From NCBI RefSeq assembly GCF_037414475.1, contig NZ_CP147913.1, forward strand, positions 5,330,001 to 5,394,000: 64,000 bases of DNA, given 5' to 3'. The DNA comes from Myxococcus stipitatus. Lineage in GTDB: Bacteria; Myxococcota; Myxococcia; Myxococcales; Myxococcaceae. The notes beneath the pieces are model-generated. The model did no database searches, was not told the DNA's origin, and saw only the letters and a program-made list of their open reading frames with translations. The position numbers and the translations under genes were made by a program. Below are positions 18,001 through 25,677 of this stretch, piece by piece; the first letter of the stretch is position 1; the number at the start of each line of letters is the position of its first letter.

Positions 18001-20228
18001 ACGAGTCCGTCGGGCGTGGAGGGGGCCGCGCCGAGCGCCAGGAGCACACCCATCGCCGCGAGCCCGAGCGAGAGGTCATCCAGTGGCAGCAGCGCGTTGA
18101 GTGGCGACGAGGGCCGTGCCCAGGCCGCTTGGATGAGCCCCATGACTCCGTAGAGTCCACTCACGAAGGCGAAGATCGCGAGGGTTCCCCAGTCTCCGGT
18201 CAGCATGGGGTGCAGGTCGACGAGGCCCAGCATGCTGAAGGTCGCGGCGACTCCGCCCAGATAATGCAGCCCGCGCCAATACCAGCCTCCGGCGAGATGC
18301 GCGGCGAGGGCGATGACCAGCCCGGTCGCGATTCGCGGGTAGGAGGAGCCATCGACGGGGACCCTGACCGCGAGCGGCATCGCGGCCAGCGTGGCGACGA
18401 TGCTCCACGTGAGCAGCTTGATGCTCAGGGTCGAGGGACTGCTCTTCCTGGCCGCGAGCATCAGACCGGAGGCCGCCACCGCGCCGCCGAACACCCACCA
18501 TCCCGGGTCGGTGGGAGCCAGGGCTTGAGCCACCAGGACACCCGCGAGCAGCGTGGCCATGACGGCGGGATGGACGAGCGCGCGACGGCCGGGCTCCATC
18601 AGGAAGAAGACACCTCCCGCGAGGATGGGCGCGGCAGCGGATGCGGCGGAGACGCTGAAGTCACCGCCGGGCTCCATCGAGGACAGGCTCAAGGCTCCAG
18701 CGAGGGCTCCGCTGGCAAGCACCGCGTGCGCCACGGTCTCCAGCACCGCGCTCATCCGGGGATGTGTCTTCCGGACGAAGTCGGCGCTCGAGGCCATGGC
18801 GAGGACGGCGGCGATGGCCTGAGCCCAGAGCATCAATCCCGCGAACAGGGGGCTGCCGGGCTCCAGCGCATCGAAGCCCGAAGGGGCGCTCGCGACGCTG
18901 AAGACGGCGAGCCAGAGCGCGGAGTAGAGCGCGGCGCTCGCGCTGACGAGCATCGTGTTCGCGGACTTCGCGGTGCGCGCGAGCCAGAGCGTGACGGCCA
19001 GGGACGCCACACCCGTGGATGCACACGCCATGCGTACCCAGGGTGCCTCGTCGAGTCCCATCAACGGGAGTCCCGAGAGCAGGGCCGGGAACATGGCCAC
19101 CGCGAGAGACTTCGCGGAGGTGTCATGGAGCAGCCGTCCCGCCGCGCGCAGCGGGAACAGTCCGGCGATGGCGACCCCGAGCGCGACGGCGATGCCCAGG
19201 AGCGGGGACAGTTCGACGAGCGACGACAGCGCGACGAAGACGACGGGGAGGAGCGCCAGGCCGATGCCAGAGAGGACTCGGCCCACGGGGAGCGAGCGGC
19301 GTGACAGGAACACGCCCAGCCCGATGAAGGCCGCGTGATAGACCCACAGGGCCCCCGTCACGAGGAGCTGACGAGGCACTCCTCCCAACGCCTGCCACGC
19401 TTCGCGGACGCCCATGAGCGAACCGCCCAGCACGAGCACGGCGCCGAGGAACCACCAGACGAAGTCGTTCAGCCGAGGCGAGTTCGATGACGTCGCGTCG
19501 AGGGCGACCACCGCCTCCAGTCCACCCCCCAGCGCGCCCGAAGCATCCCGCGCGAAGAGGGCCTGACCCGAGCCCAGCGCTGAACCCAGGTCGTCTTCAC
19601 TCGCGTGGGGGTCGTCGGGAGAATGACCGCGCCTGCCCGTGCCCTGATTTCGCGAACCCGTCGTGTGAGCGCTCGAAGCGTCTTGGCCGGAGCGCGGATG
19701 GGACACGCCCTCGTCACTCGGGTGCTGAGGGTCCACCTCAAGGCGCGTGCTCGAATCGCCGGCCGCGGCTGGCTGGAGGTCGACGGCTTGAGCCCGCGGC
19801 GAGGCCACCAGGACGAGCTGTGCTTCGCGCCGCTTTCGTTCGGCCTGCTCTCGCTCCGCCTTCGCGGTCTCCTCCAGCGAAGTCGCGAGCGCCGCGCCCC
19901 AACCCGGCCGCCATGAACCCGCGCGCACCACGGAGGCGGCGATGCCATTCGCCCATTCCTCCGCGCGTGTGGCGGCATCCAACCGTGGCGCCTGCGCCCC
20001 GGTGACAGCCGCCTCCACGTGGGTGTCGCCCAACGTCCCTTCGAGCCGCTGCGCCGTGGCCTCATCGATGAGCGTGGCGACGCGCCAATCCTCGATGCGC
20101 CGTCGCAGTGTCTTCTCGACGAAGGCGTTGAGACGCGGCTCGGAGATGGGCAGCAGGGGCGCACCGCACTCGAGACATGCATCCCCCGGTGCCTTGTCGC
20201 GAAGCCGCACGCAGACTGGGCAAATCAT
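15072..20228 (-). CDS. giant polytopic membrane protein with N-terminal zinc ribbon
   Basis: A 1718-residue protein. The first 22 residues hold a four-Cys zinc ribbon (CPVC at 3-6 and CLEC at 18-21). A charged cytoplasmic region of about 240 residues follows. From FVWWFLGAVLVLGGSLMG onward the chain is an almost continuous series of hydrophobic helices, several dozen by eye, separated by short loops to near the C-terminus (GRVLTTLKRREWELLVRK). I see no transporter, glycosyltransferase or protease motif. It resembles very large DUF2157/DUF2339-style membrane proteins in texture only. Neighbours give no clue to function. The 4-kb antisense open frame over it is a composition artefact. Confidence 0.88.
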   Translation of the reverse strand: MICPVCVRLRDKAPGDACLECGAPLLPISEPRLNAFVEKTLRRRIEDWRVATLIDEATAQRLEGTLGDTHVEAAVTGAQAPRLDAATRAEEWANGIAASVVRAGSWRPGWGAALATSLEETAKAEREQAERKRREAQLVLVASPRAQAVDLQPAAAGDSSTRLEVDPQHPSDEGVSHPRSGQDASSAHTTGSRNQGTGRRGHSPDDPHASEDDLGSALGSGQALFARDASGALGGGLEAVVALDATSSNSPRLNDFVWWFLGAVLVLGGSLMGVREAWQALGGVPRQLLVTGALWVYHAAFIGLGVFLSRRSLPVGRVLSGIGLALLPVVFVALSSLVELSPLLGIAVALGVAIAGLFPLRAAGRLLHDTSAKSLAVAMFPALLSGLPLMGLDEAPWVRMACASTGVASLAVTLWLARTAKSANTMLVSASAALYSALWLAVFSVASAPSGFDALEPGSPLFAGLMLWAQAIAAVLAMASSADFVRKTHPRMSAVLETVAHAVLASGALAGALSLSSMEPGGDFSVSAASAAAPILAGGVFFLMEPGRRALVHPAVMATLLAGVLVAQALAPTDPGWWVFGGAVAASGLMLAARKSSPSTLSIKLLTWSIVATLAAMPLAVRVPVDGSSYPRIATGLVIALAAHLAGGWYWRGLHYLGGVAATFSMLGLVDLHPMLTGDWGTLAIFAFVSGLYGVMGLIQAAWARPSSPLNALLPLDDLSLGLAAMGVLLALGAAPSTPDGLVVFAGRELPRLFDSLPTALTTVWLLLRARRDGSRLVGLFAATGLALAVPQALGTHGDFTSARAALVSAALTLGFALFSALRPRPPAPTTGAPELQARKVLDLVRLPFGARGLALFTDGFAAVACVQALVATLTLLQWQTLPSDAERATCLLAGGLLVLAALVAFVSRGFVALHLRGSVVAFAAVGGFIALTAIVNRAGRPLPPDLVALSHPLVGIALWGIALGLRRIGPWLAERLENPRHGPLYAMVPRAGMVVLVFVLLKSALLVGLPTASRAVGIIPPLMVSGAAVLVLLLAGPFRLPSVASFGLALGLPGAALWAARESLRGPSLVSLLPPNDQWVRAGAEALDWLQPEAWLAPGDTLFLMWQRAFAGIAAAGFVYAVAALRGVPETFKHLLRRYSVATVVMTCLVALFQPGLIAAALVCATGIVLFIGGARAQGRGVVGVSILLLVHAAAHRVSTFEAWPGPVLALVGLVLVTLGPWVIRKRGLSEGDARVRLHQTLAIYLMAAMVYALVVGRETSLLFAAFNLLDQSVVGLGGTWLVSPALPVTWALIAASLLVAAFQWKGALASFLSALGTWVAGGAVATSAMVFFAIRAALAGEWPGYGELFTLHGAELSLAAGGAALVIHAVQRWLREKRGDIATGMVFGRDTWLVLAGLMLVFTASSGSAPADALPMAIAALGLSVLVALHCAWMEHTGRHVYFVQLAVVGTYALVRSLYAPGLRAEHDALFALALGFVLVGVTVQARRAGVRPVEAATRRFAALLPIGMAFVLPGEATQEAALLAGGSGLLYAALGAVERSRMFGAFAAAACNLALLIAALAFGLEGLEIYLAPLGLLLLMLGQLFTQSLPHAARNTVRILGGLLLYVPAAAKLAMRVGESVDGTYALVFGGVCLLGVVVGMALQIRAYLALGTLFLTLDIVANLLNAGLRDHRIGFLVMTLAGLALIGGRVLTTLKRREWELLVRKVRVELRGWD

Positions 20229-20323
20229 CCACGCAGCATAGCTTCACTTGGTGCGCCCCACGCACACACGCCCTCATGAAACCGAGGGCGCGCGATACAT
20301 GGTCCCTCAACGACTTGGGATTC

Positions 20324-21487
20324 TCAGTCCCTCATGTAGTGGCAGGTGTAGCCCCCGGGATTCTTCACGAGGTAGTCCTGGTGATAGCTCTCGGCGGGAG
20401 TGAACTCGCCTGCTTGGACCACCTGGGTGACGACGGGCCGGTTCCACTTGCCGGAGGCGTTGACGCGGGCCTTCACTTCCTCGGCCACCCGGCGCTGCTC
20501 GTCGGACTGCACGAAGATGGCGGAGCGATACTGCGTCCCCACGTCGTTGCCCTGCCGGTTGAGCGTCGTCGGGTCATGCATGCGGAAGAACCACTTCTCC
20601 AGCAGCGTCGCGTAGCTCAGCACCTTCGGGTCGAACACCACGCGCACCGACTCCGCGTGCCCCGTCGCCCCCGAGCTCACGTCTTGATACGTCGGGTTCT
20701 TCAGCCCGCCGCCCGTGTAGCCGACGTCCGTCTGGAGCACGCCGGGAATCTTGCGCAGCAAATCCTCCATTCCCCAGAAGCACCCGCCCGCGAGCACCGC
20801 CGTCTCGGTGACGCCCGCGGCCGCCAGCGCCTTGCCCACGTCTGCCTTCGCCGGTGATGCACTCGCTGGCTCCTGGCCGAACAACTTCAGCCACGCGCCG
20901 TAGCCCTCTTTCTCCATGGACCCCACCGGCACGAAGCGCAGCGCCGCGGAGTTGATGCAGTAGCGCGTCCCCAAGGGCTTCGGCCCATCATCGAACAGGT
21001 GTCCCAGGTGGGTCCCTCCTGCCTTCGAGCGGACCTCGACGCGCTCCATGCCCAGGCTCTCGTCGCGCTTCTCCACGACGTGCGACGCATCCACGGGCCG
21101 CGTGAAGCTGGGCCAGCCCGTGTTCGAGTCGAACTTGTCTCGCGATGAGAACAGCGGCTCACCCGTGACGGCGTCGACGTAGAGGCCCTCTTCGTGGTTG
21201 TTCCAATAGGCGTTGTGGAACGGCGGCTCGGTCGCCGCCTTCTGGGTCACGTCGTACGCCAGCGGAGAGAGCGTGCGGCGCAGCTCCGCGTCGGAGGGCT
21301 TCTCGTAGCGGCGGGAGTCCTTCACCGCCACGGGGGGCTCGGACCGCTGCGCCGAGGTGTTGCTGGGAGCCGCCGCGTTGCTCGCCTGGGTACACGCCGC
21401 CAGCACCGCGAAGACCAGGGACACCATCAGGCGCTTCCAGGTGCCCCAGGACGGGAAGGAACGGGAACCGAAACCGACGGACGACAT
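20324..21487 (-). CDS. msrAB: lipoprotein peptide methionine sulfoxide reductase, MsrB-MsrA fusion
   Basis: A 387-residue bifunctional enzyme that reduces both stereoisomers of methionine sulfoxide in proteins. A lipoprotein signal ends in LAAC (Cys32), so it acts in the envelope. The MsrB domain (about 65-195) has [23 protein letters not shown] and catalytic Cys177 in [11 protein letters not shown]. The two CxxC zinc pairs of many MsrB proteins are absent. The MsrA domain (about 228-387) has the catalytic GGCFWGMED (Cys236) and ends in YTCHYMRD. The order B then A is the reverse of PilB-type fusions. ATG 21487 has GGAGAGG nine bases upstream; ATG 21493 is the alternative. Confidence 0.92.
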   Translation of the reverse strand: MSSVGFGSRSFPSWGTWKRLMVSLVFAVLAACTQASNAAAPSNTSAQRSEPPVAVKDSRRYEKPSDAELRRTLSPLAYDVTQKAATEPPFHNAYWNNHEEGLYVDAVTGEPLFSSRDKFDSNTGWPSFTRPVDASHVVEKRDESLGMERVEVRSKAGGTHLGHLFDDGPKPLGTRYCINSAALRFVPVGSMEKEGYGAWLKLFGQEPASASPAKADVGKALAAAGVTETAVLAGGCFWGMEDLLRKIPGVLQTDVGYTGGGLKNPTYQDVSSGATGHAESVRVVFDPKVLSYATLLEKWFFRMHDPTTLNRQGNDVGTQYRSAIFVQSDEQRRVAEEVKARVNASGKWNRPVVTQVVQAGEFTPAESYHQDYLVKNPGGYTCHYMRD

Positions 21488-21583
21488 GGCCATGAGCCTC
21501 TCCGGACACACCGAATTCGCGTGTCCTTCACCTCATACGGCCCAGGCCCCCGGTGCGTTTCAGCGCTCCGACAACAAGAAGCC

Positions 21584-21603
21584 CCGGGCGGAGGGCCGCC
21601 CGG
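21584..21603 (-). terminator. terminator of the MshEN gene
   Basis: An 8-bp perfect stem (CCGGGCGG/CCGCCCGG) with a 4-base loop lies just after the stop at 21615. On the minus strand it is followed by a T-rich tract (TTCTTGTTG), as expected for intrinsic termination. Confidence 0.6.
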
Positions 21604-21614
21604 CAGGATAACGC

Positions 21615-22514
21615 TCAGCCTTGAGGCTCGCCGCCGCCGTCGTCGTCCAACTCGCGCGAGAACTCCTCCTTCGACAGCAATCCCTTGCGCGCCATGATCC
21701 GCATCAGCGCCCAGAACTTGCGCTCCAACTCCTCGATGCGGTCCGGGTCCTCGCGGGCCTGCCCGAAGAGATAGTCCAGGTCATCGAGCACTCCGCCGCC
21801 CGCCGCCGCCGGCTTGGGCTTCGCCGAGGCCTGCTCCCGCTTCTGCTTCTGCTGCTCCTCGCGCAGGCGGATCAACTCCGCCAACGAGGTGCGCTGAGTC
21901 GCCTCCCCGGGAGGAAGCTCCTCACCGACGATGACCTCCTCGTCGTCCTCGTCGGGCTGGGGCGAGGCGGGGCGCGTCGTCGCGGGAGGCCGCGCGGCCG
22001 GTGCGGGGCGTGCTCGCGCCACGGGAGCGGGCGCACTCCGCGACGTGGCCGCGCCCGCCGCCGGTGCCACCGGGACCTTGTGGTAGTAGCGCAGGATGGC
22101 GCCCCGCACCGCGGACAAGGCCGCCACCCGCACGCTCACCTTCAGTCCGGTGGTGAACTCAATCTCCTCCACCGCGGGCAGGTTGAGCGGATCACTCATC
22201 GCGACGACGAGCTGTCGCCGGCCGCCCACGCTCTCCAGCGCGATGGGGAACAGGTCATGCTGCTCGCAGAAGCGGGCCCGCAGCATGTGCACCGCCGCCC
22301 ACTCCGGCGTCACCGACGCCAGGTCCACCTGAGGCATCCCCAGCGCCTGGCTCAGCGCGCCCGCGAGCGTGTCCTCGGTGATCGCCCCCTGCGCGATGAG
22401 GGCCGCTCCCAGTCGCTGCCCCGATTTCCGGTGGGCCGCGAGCCCCGCCTCGAGCTGGGCGACGCTGATCGCCCGCTGCTCCAACAGCAGCTCGCCAATA
22501 CGCTTCCTCGCCAT
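21615..22514 (-). CDS. stand-alone MshEN (GspE/PilB N-terminal) domain protein
   Basis: A 299-residue protein. Residues 1-150 form a GspE/PilB N-terminal (MshEN) domain: two tandem motifs, RIGELLLEQRAISVAQLEAG and RLGAALIAQGAITEDTLAGA, then PQVDLASVTPEW and a second subdomain with MSDPLNLPAVEEIEFTTG. The tandem motifs match the RLGxxLxxxG consensus that binds c-di-GMP in MshE. An Ala/Pro-rich linker (about 155-200) and a charged helical tail follow. The ATPase of PilB/GspE is missing, so this is probably a signalling or adaptor protein rather than a motor. Several residues of motif 1 (QRA instead of xxG) deviate, so ligand binding is uncertain. Confidence 0.85.
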   Translation of the reverse strand: MARKRIGELLLEQRAISVAQLEAGLAAHRKSGQRLGAALIAQGAITEDTLAGALSQALGMPQVDLASVTPEWAAVHMLRARFCEQHDLFPIALESVGGRRQLVVAMSDPLNLPAVEEIEFTTGLKVSVRVAALSAVRGAILRYYHKVPVAPAAGAATSRSAPAPVARARPAPAARPPATTRPASPQPDEDDEEVIVGEELPPGEATQRTSLAELIRLREEQQKQKREQASAKPKPAAAGGGVLDDLDYLFGQAREDPDRIEELERKFWALMRIMARKGLLSKEEFSRELDDDGGGEPQG

Positions 22515-22839
22515 GGCGCGGCATTAACACGCGCCCGCCAACGCTCGGAAGCACCGCGCTGGCACAACCCCCGCTTCTTGTGAAGCCCCACACAAGGCCC
22601 GCATTGCGGCTTGTCCCTGGGACTGGCAAGGGGCACTCCAGCGCAAAATTCCTGTGAGATTTCAGCACTTAACGCCGAGGCCCCTGCCTTGACACCCCGG
22701 AAAGCCATTCCTAAAGTCGGCACCACCGTTTTCAACATCCATTCCTGCCGCCCACTCACTTCGGGCGCACGCCCGGGGGGGCGACAGGTTCTGGAAGGTC
22801 CGGAAGCGCCGGGCCGAGCCGCCGTGGAGGCAAGACGCG
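22515..22839. other. intergenic region upstream of the motor operon
   Basis: About 325 bases between the divergent MshEN gene and the TolQ-like gene. It holds a strong sigma-70-type promoter at 22689-22717 and nothing that looks coding. The long leader, over 110 bases from that promoter to the start codon, may carry further control. Confidence 0.6.
22689..22717 (+). promoter_or_regulatory. sigma-70-type promoter for the aglRQS-like operon
   Basis: A perfect -35 hexamer TTGACA (22689-22694), a 17-base spacer and a -10 hexamer TAAAGT (22712-22717, four of six matches to TATAAT). It points at the TolQ-like gene starting at 22840. It is the best housekeeping-type promoter I see in the window. 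Confidence 0.65.
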
Positions 22840-23580
22840 ATGAACCTGGGGTTTTTGACGAATCTGGCCGTGCTCGCCAACGCGGGTGGACCTGAGCGGG
22901 GCTTTTTCGAAGAGGTCGCCAGGCGTTGGGAGGCCGGTCAGTGGGGTATGTACCCCATCGCGGCCTGTCTCGTGGTGGCGCTGTCCATCATGGTCGAGCG
23001 CACCATCGTGTTGTTCGGCAAGGCGTCCATCAACAAGGAAGCCTTCCTCCGCGGCCTGAAGAAGCACATCTACGCGGGTGACCTGGACAAGGCCATCAAC
23101 TACGTGGCCGGCCAGAAGGCCACGCCGCTGACGAGCGTCATCAAGGCGGGCCTGATGAACGTTCCCAAGGGCCAGGACGAGGTCCAGGCCGCGCTGGACG
23201 AGGCCACCCTGCGCGAGACGCCGCGCCTGGAGGCCCGCAGCGGCTACCTGGCGATGCTCGGCAACGCGGCGATGCTCGCCGGTCTGCTCGGGACGGTGTC
23301 GGGTCTCATCTCCTGCTTCGAGGCCGTGGCCAACGTGAACCCGGCCGACAAGGCGACCATTCTCGCCAACGGTATCTCCGAAGCGATGAACTGCACGGGC
23401 TTCGGGCTGGTGACGGCCATCCCGTGCCTCATCGCCTTCTCCGTGCTGATGGGCCGCACCCAGTCGCTGGTCAACGACATCAACGAGACCAGCGTCTCCG
23501 TGCTGAACCTCATCGTGGCGAACAAGGACAAGTTCAAGAACCTGAACGTCCCCTCGGCGCGGGACCACCACGACGACTGA
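22840..23580 (+). CDS. aglR: MotA/TolQ/ExbB proton channel protein, AglR-like
   Basis: A 246-residue inner-membrane protein of the MotA/TolQ/ExbB family. A first membrane helix near residues 38-55 (YPIAACLVVALSIMVERTIV) is followed by a cytoplasmic loop. Two further helices carry the family core (LGNAAMLAGLLGTVSGLISCF and GFGLVTAIPCLIAFSVLMG). With two TolR-like partners directly downstream, the cluster has the layout of Myxococcus xanthus aglR-aglQ-aglS, which powers gliding by proton flow. The operon order and the TolR details support this, but a paralogous Exb/Tol set cannot be excluded. The stretch before the first helix is about 35 residues. Confidence 0.85.
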   Translation: MNLGFLTNLAVLANAGGPERGFFEEVARRWEAGQWGMYPIAACLVVALSIMVERTIVLFGKASINKEAFLRGLKKHIYAGDLDKAINYVAGQKATPLTSVIKAGLMNVPKGQDEVQAALDEATLRETPRLEARSGYLAMLGNAAMLAGLLGTVSGLISCFEAVANVNPADKATILANGISEAMNCTGFGLVTAIPCLIAFSVLMGRTQSLVNDINETSVSVLNLIVANKDKFKNLNVPSARDHHDD

Positions 23581-23704
23581 GTCGGGCTCCCGTCTGGGAA
23601 CCCGGAGCCCGGGCACGCTGTCCAGTCCCCGCGAGGGGAACATGGCGTGCCCCTTTCAGTCTCTTCCGCGCTTCAACCGCGCGGGGCCGTAGGAGGAGAA
23701 CGCC

Positions 23705-24193
23705 ATGGCCGGCGGAATGGACACAGGTGGTGGTGGCAAAGGTGGCAAGAAGCCGCTCGACGCCGCCATCAACCTGACCGCATTCATCGACCTGATGGCA
23801 GTGACCATCAGCTTCCTCATCATGACGGCGGTCTGGACACAGATTGGCCGTCTCCAGGTGTCCCAGGCGGGAGGTCCCTCCACGGAGGAGGAGCCGCCCC
23901 CGACGGAGACCAAGACAGTGCAGTTGACGCTGCTCATCACCCCGACGGAGCTGCGGCTGTCGGCGGACCAGAGCACGTTCGACCCCATCCCCCTCACCAA
24001 GGACGGCAAGGGCAAGACGGACCTGTCCAAGCTGGTGGCGCGCTTCAAGGAGTTGAAGGCGCAGCTGCCGGACCAGACGGCCATCACCCTTCAGCCCGAG
24101 GACAAGGTCCGCTACGAGGACCTGGTCCGCATCATCGACGAGTGCATCGGCTCCGGGTTGCCCCAGGTGTCGGTGTCCGCGGCGATGGGCTAG
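23705..24193 (+). CDS. aglQ: TolR/ExbD-like motor protein, AglQ-like
   Basis: A 162-residue biopolymer transporter ExbD/TolR family protein. A Gly/Lys-rich N-terminus leads into a single membrane helix (LTAFIDLMAVTISFLIMTAVW) containing the essential Asp at residue 29. In M. xanthus AglQ the matching residue is Asp28 and its loss stops gliding. The periplasmic part ends with the TolR-type YEDLVRIIDECIGSGLPQVS. It starts after a GGAGGAG ribosome-binding site, 124 bases beyond the TolQ-like stop. It is probably the second gene of the motor operon. Confidence 0.83.
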   Translation: MAGGMDTGGGGKGGKKPLDAAINLTAFIDLMAVTISFLIMTAVWTQIGRLQVSQAGGPSTEEEPPPTETKTVQLTLLITPTELRLSADQSTFDPIPLTKDGKGKTDLSKLVARFKELKAQLPDQTAITLQPEDKVRYEDLVRIIDECIGSGLPQVSVSAAMG

Positions 24194-24217
24194 CCGAGCA
24201 CGGAGCCACATCCAGTC

Positions 24218-24796
24218 ATGGCCATCAAGGTTCCAGGCAAGCGGTACGGCAAGCGCCTCCAGCACTCGAAGGTGTTCGGGCATGGCGGCGCCCATGCGAA
24301 GCGCAGCGGCTACGCCGACCTGCTCATCACCCCGCTGGTCGACATGTTCGTCATCATCGTGCTCTTCCTCATCGCGAACTTCTCCGCGACGGGTGAGGTG
24401 CTGATGATGACCAAGGACATCCAGCTCCCCGAGGCGGTCCACGTGCAGGAAGTGGAGATGCACCCGGTGGTGATGGTGTCCGGCGAGCAGGTCAGCGTGT
24501 CCGGCACCATCGTCGGGCGCGTGGAGGACTTCTCCAAGGACGAGTACCTCAACATTCCCGCGCTGGAGGAGAAGCTGCGGGACATGAAGAAGCAGTTCGA
24601 GGACCTGCACGCGATGGCGAACGATGACGCCAACACGTTCAAGGGCGACATCAACATCCAGGCCCACAAGGATGTGGAGTACGCCATCATCAAGCGGGTG
24701 ATGTTCAGCTGCGCCACGGCGGGCTACAACAACATCAACTTCGCGGTGCTCACCACGGCGGGCAGTGACGGCGCCACGGCGGCCGCCACGCACTGA
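24218..24796 (+). CDS. aglS: TolR/ExbD-like motor protein, AglS-like
   Basis: A 192-residue second TolR/ExbD homologue, 24 bases after the first. A basic N-terminus (KVPGKRYGKRLQHSK) precedes one membrane helix, LLITPLVDMFVIIVLFLIAN, with the conserved Asp in PLVDMF. The periplasmic domain is longer than in the first copy and has an insert (residues about 100-145) before the TolR-type INIQAHKDVEYAIIKRVMFS. Two different TolR-type partners for one TolQ-type channel is the hallmark of the Agl motor. A strong terminator follows at 24825. Confidence 0.83.
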   Translation: MAIKVPGKRYGKRLQHSKVFGHGGAHAKRSGYADLLITPLVDMFVIIVLFLIANFSATGEVLMMTKDIQLPEAVHVQEVEMHPVVMVSGEQVSVSGTIVGRVEDFSKDEYLNIPALEEKLRDMKKQFEDLHAMANDDANTFKGDINIQAHKDVEYAIIKRVMFSCATAGYNNINFAVLTTAGSDGATAAATH

Positions 24797-24824
24797 CGCG
24801 GTAGACTGGGCTCTCGAAGCCCCG

Positions 24825-24866
24825 AACGCCCTGGCCCTGTCGGCCGGGGCGTTCTTGTTTTTTCTG
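24825..24866 (+). terminator. intrinsic terminator of the motor operon
   Basis: A 12-bp stem (AACGCCCTGGCC paired to GGCCGGGGCGTT with one T-G wobble) and a 5-base loop are followed by CTTGTTTTTTCT. This is a textbook hairpin plus T run, 28 bases after the AglS-like stop. Confidence 0.88.
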
Positions 24867-24879
24867 GAGACTTCATCCC

Positions 24880-25539
24880 ATGCAGCTTCGTGCCGTCTTC
24901 TTCGACCTTGATGGGACCTTGGTGGATTCGCTGGGGGACATCGCGGACGCGATGAACCATGCGCTCGTGAGGCATGGCCTTCCCGCGCACCCCGAGCCTG
25001 CTTATCGCCGCTTCGTCGGTGAGGGCGTGAGGGAGCTGGCTCGCCGGGCGGTGCCAGCCGGGCGCGAGGAGCTGGCCGGGCTCGTGCTGGAGACGTATCG
25101 GGCGTACTACGAGGAGCACCTCTTCGACCGCACGGCGGCCTATCCCGGCATCCTCGGGATGCTTTCGGCGCTGGCCGGGCAGGGCGTGGTGATGGGGGTG
25201 TTGAGCAACAAGTCGGATGGTTTCGTGAAGCAGTTGGTGGAGCGGCTGCTGCCGGGGGTGCCCTTCCGCGTGGTGTATGGCGAGCGGCAGGGCGTGCCTC
25301 GCAAGCCGGACCCGACGGCGGTGCTGGGGATGGCGGCGGAGTTGAACGTGGAGCCCCTGACGTGTGGCTTCGTGGGGGACACGGCGGTGGACATGCTGAC
25401 GGCGCGCGCGGCGGGCATGTACGGCGTGGGCGTCACCTGGGGTTTCCGGGATGCGGAGGAGCTGCACTCCCATGGAGCCCGCGTGGTGGCGACGACCGCG
25501 GATGAGTTGCTGACCGCGCTGCGCACCGCGAGGATTTGA
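24880..25539 (+). CDS. gph: HAD-family phosphoglycolate phosphatase-like hydrolase
   Basis: A 219-residue HAD hydrolase. Motif I is FFDLDGTLVDS (nucleophile Asp9, acid Asp11), motif II is GVLSNKSD, motif III includes PRKPDPTAVLGMA, and motif IV is CGFVGDTAVDM. The helical cap sits between residues about 17 and 85, as in Gph, which removes phosphoglycolate formed by DNA 3'-end repair or by oxygenation. Pyrophosphatase or other small-phosphate activity is possible. It starts only 14 bases after the motor operon terminator, so its promoter must overlap that hairpin or it relies on read-through. Confidence 0.86.
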   Translation: MQLRAVFFDLDGTLVDSLGDIADAMNHALVRHGLPAHPEPAYRRFVGEGVRELARRAVPAGREELAGLVLETYRAYYEEHLFDRTAAYPGILGMLSALAGQGVVMGVLSNKSDGFVKQLVERLLPGVPFRVVYGERQGVPRKPDPTAVLGMAAELNVEPLTCGFVGDTAVDMLTARAAGMYGVGVTWGFRDAEELHSHGARVVATTADELLTALRTARI

Positions 25540-25677
25540 AGTGCCTGGGTGCGGCGACCAGGCCATGTGTCACGCGGTGCGCTGGTATCAGCACGGTGCG
25601 TTCACGAACATTGCGCGTGGTGGTGTGTGACGTCAGCGCCAGTGAGGTCTACGCTGGCTCATCTTGAGTGAGCCCAC

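Noticed and set aside
15204..19304. A 1366-codon open frame antisense to the giant membrane protein gene
   Set aside because: It reads as Gln/Arg/Glu/Gly/His-rich sequence with no domains, as expected from the complement of a GC-rich gene with strong third-position bias. The minus-strand frame encodes clear membrane helices and a zinc ribbon.
22560..22575. A sigma-54-like site (TGGCAC, N7, GCT) upstream of the motor operon
   Set aside because: The -24 element matches, but the -12 element is weak (CGC in place of TGC), and the sigma-70-type promoter nearer the gene is much better.
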